Origin: Bartonella elizabethae F9251 = ATCC 49927
GTDB lineage: Bacteria; Pseudomonadota; Alphaproteobacteria; Rhizobiales; Rhizobiaceae
Reading direction: 5' to 3'
NCBI RefSeq assembly: GCF_000518165.1
Contig: NZ_JADB01000010.1
Span: forward strand, 1 to 52,939
Length of the DNA: 52,939 nucleotides
The notes below the pieces were generated by a model, which had not been told where the DNA came from, did not search any database, and saw only the letters and a list, made by a program, of their open reading frames with translations. The position numbers were made by a program, and so were the translations under genes. Within the stretch, counting starts at the first letter, position 1, and each line of letters opens with the position of its first letter. This document shows positions 48,716 to 52,939 of the stretch, piece after piece.

Positions 48716-50128
48716 TTATAAACAGGAGCTTTTTGATTTTTCATCCATTAACCACTGAATACAATCATTGAGAGCCCTTGCTGTTATAACTTGTTTTTTT
48801 GCTAATTTTTTTTCTTTACTTGGCAAGCGTTTTCCTGAGTTTTTAAGAGACGCAATAGGGGGAAAGAGTCCAAAATTGATATTCATTGGTTGAAAAGACG
48901 GTCTTTCTGCTTCTTCATCTATAATATGGCCCCCCGTAATATGATTCAAAAGAGCTCCGAATGCCGTGGTTAGTGGGGGGAGGCAAGGACAGTTGTGATG
49001 ATATTCGGCAGCAGAAAAACGCCCAGCAAGAAGCCCTATAGCGGCTGATTCTACATAACCTTCACATCCGGTAATTTGCCCTGCAAAGCGTAGTTGTTTT
49101 TTTTGTTTTAAACGAAGGGTTTGATCAAGAATGATTGGAGAGTTGAGATAGGTATTGCGGTGAAGACCACCAAGACGTGCAAATTCTGCTTTTTCAAGAC
49201 CGGGAATCATTCTAAAAATGCGAACTTGTTCACCATATTTCAATTTTGTTTGAAAACCGACCATATTGTAAAGTGTTCCGAGTTTATTATCTTGGCGTAA
49301 TTGAACGACAGCATAGGGTTTAACGGTGGGATTATAGGCATTGGTTAAGCCCATAGGTTTCATAGGTCCATGTCTTAAAGTTTCTAGTCCGCGCTCAGCC
49401 ATAATTTCAATAGGGAGGCATCCATCAAAATAAGGTGTTTTTTCAAAATCACGAAACTCTGTTTTTTCAGCATTTTTTAATGCTTCAACGAATGCTTCAT
49501 ATTGTTCCTTATTAAGGGGACAATTAAGATAATCTTTCCCTGTTCCCTCAGGACCAATTTTATCATAGCGAGACTGATACCAACAAATATTCATATCAAT
49601 ACTATCGGTATGGATAATAGGTGCAATAGCATCATAAAAAGAAAGGGCTTTTATACCGGTTATTGCTTGTAACTCTTGAGCAAGTGCAGGCGAGGTCAGG
49701 GGGCCCGTTGCAATGACAACATGTTGCCAATCTTTAGGAATCTCTTGAACTTCCTCACGTTTGATCGTTATAAGCGAATGGTTTTCAAGGGCTGATGTCA
49801 CGGTTTTTGAAAATCCATTGCGGTCAACAGCAAGAGCACTCCCAGCGGGGACTTTGTTGGCATCAGCTGCTTTCATAATTAACGATTTTGCTAATCGCAT
49901 TTCAGCATGTAAAAGTCCTACGGCATTTGTTGATGAATCATCAGAACGAAAGGAATTTGAACAAACCAGTTCTGCCAATTTATCGGTTTTATGGGCATCT
50001 GATTTTTTTTCGGGACGCATTTCATGCAAAATAACAGGAATTCCTGATTGAGCGATTTGCCAGCTTGCTTCACACCCTGCAAGACCGCCACCGATAATAT
50101 GAATTGGAGTATCAAATGTCTTTAACAT
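48716..50128 (-). CDS. trmFO: tRNA U54 5-methyltransferase TrmFO (folate/FAD)
   Basis: Forms 5-methyluridine at position 54 of tRNA using methylenetetrahydrofolate and FADH2. The 470-residue protein has the N-terminal FAD motif [21 protein letters not shown] and the family Cys region [14 protein letters not shown], followed by [16 protein letters not shown]. Later marks are [26 protein letters not shown] and the second flavin-binding [20 protein letters not shown]. Length is normal. It points away from the tRNA-Leu gene and has a start at 50128 preceded by an AT-rich region. It is the last chromosomal gene before the island. Confidence 0.96.
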   Translation of the reverse strand: MLKTFDTPIHIIGGGLAGCEASWQIAQSGIPVILHEMRPEKKSDAHKTDKLAELVCSNSFRSDDSSTNAVGLLHAEMRLAKSLIMKAADANKVPAGSALAVDRNGFSKTVTSALENHSLITIKREEVQEIPKDWQHVVIATGPLTSPALAQELQAITGIKALSFYDAIAPIIHTDSIDMNICWYQSRYDKIGPEGTGKDYLNCPLNKEQYEAFVEALKNAEKTEFRDFEKTPYFDGCLPIEIMAERGLETLRHGPMKPMGLTNAYNPTVKPYAVVQLRQDNKLGTLYNMVGFQTKLKYGEQVRIFRMIPGLEKAEFARLGGLHRNTYLNSPIILDQTLRLKQKKQLRFAGQITGCEGYVESAAIGLLAGRFSAAEYHHNCPCLPPLTTAFGALLNHITGGHIIDEEAERPSFQPMNINFGLFPPIASLKNSGKRLPSKEKKLAKKQVITARALNDCIQWLMDEKSKSSCL

Positions 50129-50297
50129 AGTTGACTTATTAACGTAAGTCGCCTTGTATGAAAAGCATAGATTTTGTTTTTGTTCTTTGTAAGAAAGAGG
50201 TGTATTGAGTTTTTTTTAATATATTTGTTTGCTTTTTTTCTATAATTAATGGTATAGAAACGCCGCTTGTATAAGGTTATTAGCTTTCTAAGTTTGA

Positions 50298-50380
50298 GCG
50301 GATGTGGCGAAATTGGTAGACGCACCAGATTTAGGTTCTGGCGGGAGACCGTGGGGGTTCGAGTCCCTCCATCCGCACCA
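50298..50380 (+). tRNA. tRNA-Leu (anticodon TAG)
   Basis: A complete cloverleaf is readable: acceptor GCGGATG pairs with CATCCGC, then A and an encoded CCA. The anticodon stem CCAGA/TCTGG holds loop TTTAGGT, so the anticodon is TAG (CUN leucine codons). The D-loop AATTGGTAGACG and TPsiC GGTTCGAGTCC are normal, and there is a variable arm, as expected for Leu tRNA. It is the integration site used by the adjacent integrase, and its 3' end should be part of the island's left att site. Confidence 0.97.
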
Positions 50381-50509
50381 CTTATAGATTCTCTACAATA
50401 TCACTTGATATCGTTGTTTATCTCATTTCATTTATAAGTGATTGTTATTATTTCCTTAATTGTTTTTTACATACGATTTTGATATCTGATGAAACCGCCA
50501 AAAGCGCGA

Positions 50510-50544
50510 TTCAAAAGGTGGTTCAAAAGGTGGTTTGAAAAGTG
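50510..50544 (+). repeat. Tandem 12-bp repeats just before the integrase start
   Basis: TTCAAAAGGTGG occurs twice in direct tandem (50510-50521, 50522-50533) and is followed by a degenerate third copy, TTTGAAAAGTG, that runs into the integrase GTG start. It may provide integrase or excisionase arm-binding sites, or act as a tandem ribosome-binding region (AAGGTGG). Position next to the tRNA junction supports an att-related role. Confidence 0.5.
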
Positions 50545-51714
50545 ACTAGGAAAACAAGAACACGTGATAGATTATCTGCTTTATCTGTAAAAAATTTGCC
50601 TAAAGGTAAATATGCAGATGGAGCTGGGCTATGGCTTATCAAAACAGCACAAAATCAAGGACGTTGGGTTTTTCGATTCGATTTCAATAAAAAACGTCGT
50701 GAAATGGGATTAGGCTCTTGTAGCGTTGTATCGTTGAAAGAAGCAAGGCTTAAAGCTACTGCTTGCCGTGATCTTTTGCACCAAGGTATTGACCCGATTC
50801 GTAAAAGGAATAATGAAAAATTACAGCGGTCGATTGATAGTATTTCTTTACGAGAAATTGTTTTAAGCGCCTTTGAAGCCAAAAAAAGCGAATTGAAAAA
50901 TGAAGGTACAGCCGCAAGGTGGTTAACGCCTCTTACATTGCATGTTTTTCCAAAGCTTGGAGATATAGCAATTACTGAATTGACGCAGATTGATATAAAA
51001 GAGTGCTTATCGCCTATTTGGAAAACAAAAAATGAAACGGCAAGCAAAGCTTTATCGCGTTTGAATATTGCTGTAAAACATGCGGCAGCACGTGGTATAG
51101 ATGTGGATATGCAATTGGTACCAAAAGCAAAAGCTTTATTAGGAAAGTTTATCCAAAATGTTCAAAATATTCCCGCTATGCCATGGCAAGAAGTTCCGGC
51201 TTTTTATCAATCTTTAAATGATAATATTGTATCAAACTTAGCCTTAAAGCTTTTAATTTTAACCGGTGTTCGTTCAATGCCAATTCGGCATATACGGTTG
51301 GAGGAAATTAATCAATCCATATGGACGATTCCTAAAGAGAATATGAAGGGAATAGTTGGAAAGGTTTTTGATTTTCGCGTACCGCTTACAGATGAAGCGC
51401 TTGCTATTATTGAAAAAGCAAAAACAATCGAAAAAAATGGATTTTTATTTGTTGGAAATTCTGGAAAGCCTATATCTGATATGACGCTTTCTAAATTTAT
51501 GAAAGATAGAGGGATTACTTATCGTCCACACGGTTTCAGATCTAGTCTTCGTGATTGGATAGCAGAGACAACGTCAACACCATTTGAAATTGCGGAATTT
51601 ACGTTGTCTCATTCAGTGGGGAATTCAGTCACAAAAGCTTATATGAGGACTGATTTTTTAGAGCAGCGCCGTGTTCTTTTAGAACAGTGGGCGTCTTTTA
51701 TAACGGGGCGTTGA
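50542..51714 (+). CDS. int: Tyrosine recombinase/integrase (P4-type)
   Basis: Site-specific recombinase that inserts the neighbouring element into the tRNA-Leu gene. The 390-residue protein has the N-terminal DUF4102 arm-binding domain (LPKGKYADGAGLWLIKT, KRREMGLGSCSVVSLKEAR), a core-binding SAM-like domain (about residues 105-190) and a C-terminal catalytic domain. Catalytic residues readable are Arg in LTGVRSMPIRHIR, His-x-x-Arg in PHGFRSSLRDW, a later His in LSHSVG, and Tyr in KAYMRTDF. It begins with GTG 50542, 162 bases after the tRNA 3' end. Integrity of the frame suggests it may be active. Confidence 0.95.
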   Translation: MTRKTRTRDRLSALSVKNLPKGKYADGAGLWLIKTAQNQGRWVFRFDFNKKRREMGLGSCSVVSLKEARLKATACRDLLHQGIDPIRKRNNEKLQRSIDSISLREIVLSAFEAKKSELKNEGTAARWLTPLTLHVFPKLGDIAITELTQIDIKECLSPIWKTKNETASKALSRLNIAVKHAAARGIDVDMQLVPKAKALLGKFIQNVQNIPAMPWQEVPAFYQSLNDNIVSNLALKLLILTGVRSMPIRHIRLEEINQSIWTIPKENMKGIVGKVFDFRVPLTDEALAIIEKAKTIEKNGFLFVGNSGKPISDMTLSKFMKDRGITYRPHGFRSSLRDWIAETTSTPFEIAEFTLSHSVGNSVTKAYMRTDFLEQRRVLLEQWASFITGR

Positions 51715-51717
51715 TTA

Positions 51718-51993
51718 TTACGATAGTGATGGTAATTCTATAGAGTCTCTTTCGGCTTTTTTGCTTTCAATATAGCGGTCGATTTCAACGATATCCCATT
51801 TTAAGTATCGTCCTTCTTGTATTGGTTTAGGAAAAACTCCAGCTTTTACAAGCTCTCTAATAGAGGTTATAGACATTCCAAGATAAATTGAGAGATCTTG
51901 TATACTGACCAGCCTTTGTATGCGCATTGATAATAAAGCTTGTTCAAATAAACTTACTTTTTTTATTGAATCTATTAATTTTTCTTCTTTCAT
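51718..51993 (-). CDS. Excisionase-like helix-turn-helix protein (AlpA/MerR-type)
   Basis: A 91-residue protein whose middle reads VSIQDLSIYLGMSITSIRELVKAGVFP, then EGRYLKWDIVEIDRYIESKK. This is the winged helix-turn-helix of AlpA/Xis-type recombination directionality factors and phage regulators. It ends three bases before the integrase stop on the opposite strand (convergent pair). It probably directs excision of the island or regulates int. The N-terminal 25 residues (EEKLIDSIKKVSLFEQALLSM) are an extra charged helix. The exact role is inferred from fold and place. Confidence 0.75.
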   Translation of the reverse strand: MKEEKLIDSIKKVSLFEQALLSMRIQRLVSIQDLSIYLGMSITSIRELVKAGVFPKPIQEGRYLKWDIVEIDRYIESKKAERDSIELPSLS

Positions 51994-52094
51994 TTAAAAC
52001 TTTCCTTATTATCTAAGTGTTGAGAATAATTACAAATGGGTGGGGACAAAGGTGTTATAGAACACCTTCATTTTTTAAAGTTGTAAGTTATTTA

Positions 52095-52559
52095 TTAGAT
52101 GTGTTTAATTTCATATTTCCAATTTGTTAGTTGTGTAAGAGCCTTCGTAATTTCTCCCCGATGACACATGCACACATCAGATTCAAAGCAAGTAATTGCA
52201 ACATATTTTTTATCTAAAAAAAGCTGGTATAATTTTTCTATTGCATGAAGATTATCCCTAAGAGTTGTATTTTGGTAATTTTTAAAAAGATGTTCATAAT
52301 CTTCTCGTGTTTTCAGATTGCGTCTTTTTTCAGAGGCGATTCCAAGTTCAGGCAAGTGTATATATTCAATGCCAATGTTGCTTACAGCTTTCTCTAATTG
52401 TCTTTTTGAAAAACCATGTTTTCTACTTATTGGATTTTTACGAACATCACACAAAACTTTGATATTATTTTCTATAAGACAATTCAGATAATGGTCTAAT
52501 GATTTTCCTTCATAACCAATGGTAAAAAAACAAGGCTTCTCATCTTTGGTATTACACAT
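52095..52559 (-). CDS. DUF488-family protein
   Basis: A 154-residue protein with the DUF488 signatures: TIGYEGKSLDHYLNCL at the N-terminus, VLCDVRKNPISRKHGFSKRQLE near residue 38, YIHLPELGIASEKRR near residue 65, and the Cys pair in ITCFESDVCMCHRGEI near residue 128. The family is widespread and uncharacterised, and is often found in mobile islands. AAGGAA precedes its ATG. It lies inside the island between the excisionase-like gene and a phage-type nuclease, both on the same strand. Its function is unknown; it is not part of the integration machinery as far as I can see. Confidence 0.82.
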   Translation of the reverse strand: MCNTKDEKPCFFTIGYEGKSLDHYLNCLIENNIKVLCDVRKNPISRKHGFSKRQLEKAVSNIGIEYIHLPELGIASEKRRNLKTREDYEHLFKNYQNTTLRDNLHAIEKLYQLFLDKKYVAITCFESDVCMCHRGEITKALTQLTNWKYEIKHI

Positions 52560-52628
52560 GTTTAATTTCCTTATATGGGTGGGGGGCTAGAAAATATGCT
52601 GGAACCTAGAACAAAGCCCCCCAAAAGT

Positions 52629-52939
52629 TCAGGCGGCTTTAGTTGAGATTCTTTGTATCTCTCGTTCTATTTCTGCTAAAAAGCTTTCAACCGCTTGATT
52701 AATCTCTTCAATTTTCTTTTCATCACGGTGGATGCGTTTGATTTTCATACGAAAGAGAGATGAATCGCCCGTAAAACGTGGGTCATAACTGATAAAATCA
52801 CACCATTTGCGCTCTGTACAAGCCATTTGGAATTGCATTTGTGCAAGATATTCAGGTTTGATTTCGTTATCGATAATGAAACGCATATGATTAGTTGATC
52901 TAGGGCATTTGATTTCGATTAGACCATCTTCATCAATCA
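52629..52939 (-). CDS. YqaJ-type phage recombination exonuclease (5' partial)
   Basis: The C-terminal part of a lambda-exonuclease-like nuclease that continues beyond the right edge of the window. The readable frame runs through DEDGLIEIKCPRS, whose Asp followed by Glu-x-Lys matches the catalytic core of the YqaJ/lambda exonuclease superfamily, then MAYQQQ-like LAQMQFQMACTERKWCDFISYDPRF, also typical. About 103 residues are visible, ending in a charged helix. Such enzymes resect double-stranded ends for phage-type single-strand annealing recombination, so the island is probably a prophage or a derivative. An internal Met at 52886 is not the start. Confidence 0.85.
   Translation of the reverse strand, partial: IDEDGLIEIKCPRSTNHMRFIIDNEIKPEYLAQMQFQMACTERKWCDFISYDPRFTGDSSLFRMKIKRIHRDEKKIEEINQAVESFLAEIEREIQRISTKAA

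Overview
The window looks like a chromosomal segment of a Bartonella species (Alphaproteobacteria, Hyphomicrobiales/Rhizobiales). The grounds are AT-rich DNA with long gene-poor spacers, a fused ispDF gene, a RirA-type Rrf2 regulator, an NtrY/NtrX pair, a pyruvate dehydrogenase E1-beta carrying its own lipoyl domain, an autotransporter beta-barrel, and many genes whose closest remembered relatives are rhizobial or Bartonella. The genus is inferred from protein character, not from a database search.

Layout. 1-6.2 kb: the C-terminal barrel of an autotransporter, ndk, and minus-strand uvrC-pgsA and rlmJ. 6.9-12 kb: tatABC, serS, a probable surE remnant, pcm and a LysM/LytM lipoprotein. 12-16.7 kb: a sparse stretch with a decayed phage antirepressor, yajC (without secDF beside it), a Mth938-like gene and a squalene/phytoene-synthase-family gene. 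16.7-24 kb: ppiD divergent from tpiA-secG-pyrG-kdsA-eno. 24-26.6 kb: three tandem TM2-domain genes, with decayed ftsB copies after the first two and an intact ftsB after the third. 26.7-33.7 kb: the pyruvate dehydrogenase and lipoate block pdhA-pdhB-aceF-lpd-lipA-ratA. 34-42.2 kb: minus-strand rirA-ispDF-cinA, then ntrY-ntrX-trkA and a glycosyltransferase. 42.3-47.6 kb: the protease cluster clpP-clpX-lon followed by hupB. 48.7-50.1 kb: trmFO on the minus strand after an AT-rich spacer. 50.3 kb to the end: tRNA-Leu(TAG) followed by an integrase, an excisionase-like gene, a DUF488 gene and a YqaJ-type nuclease, which is the left end of an integrated phage or genomic island.

Most of the window is housekeeping: central carbon metabolism (tpiA, eno, PDH), envelope and secretion (Tat, SecG, YajC, PpiD, KdsA, NlpD-like), isoprenoid synthesis, proteolysis and nucleotide supply. 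The regulators visible are NtrYX (two-component), RirA (iron/Fe-S) and HU.

The most unusual structures are the tandem TM2-ftsB cassette with two dead ftsB copies, ispDF apparently starting at an ATT codon behind a strong Shine-Dalgarno, the degraded genes (surE, antirepressor), and the tRNA-Leu-anchored island that runs off the right edge. No CRISPR array, rRNA or intact insertion sequence was seen.
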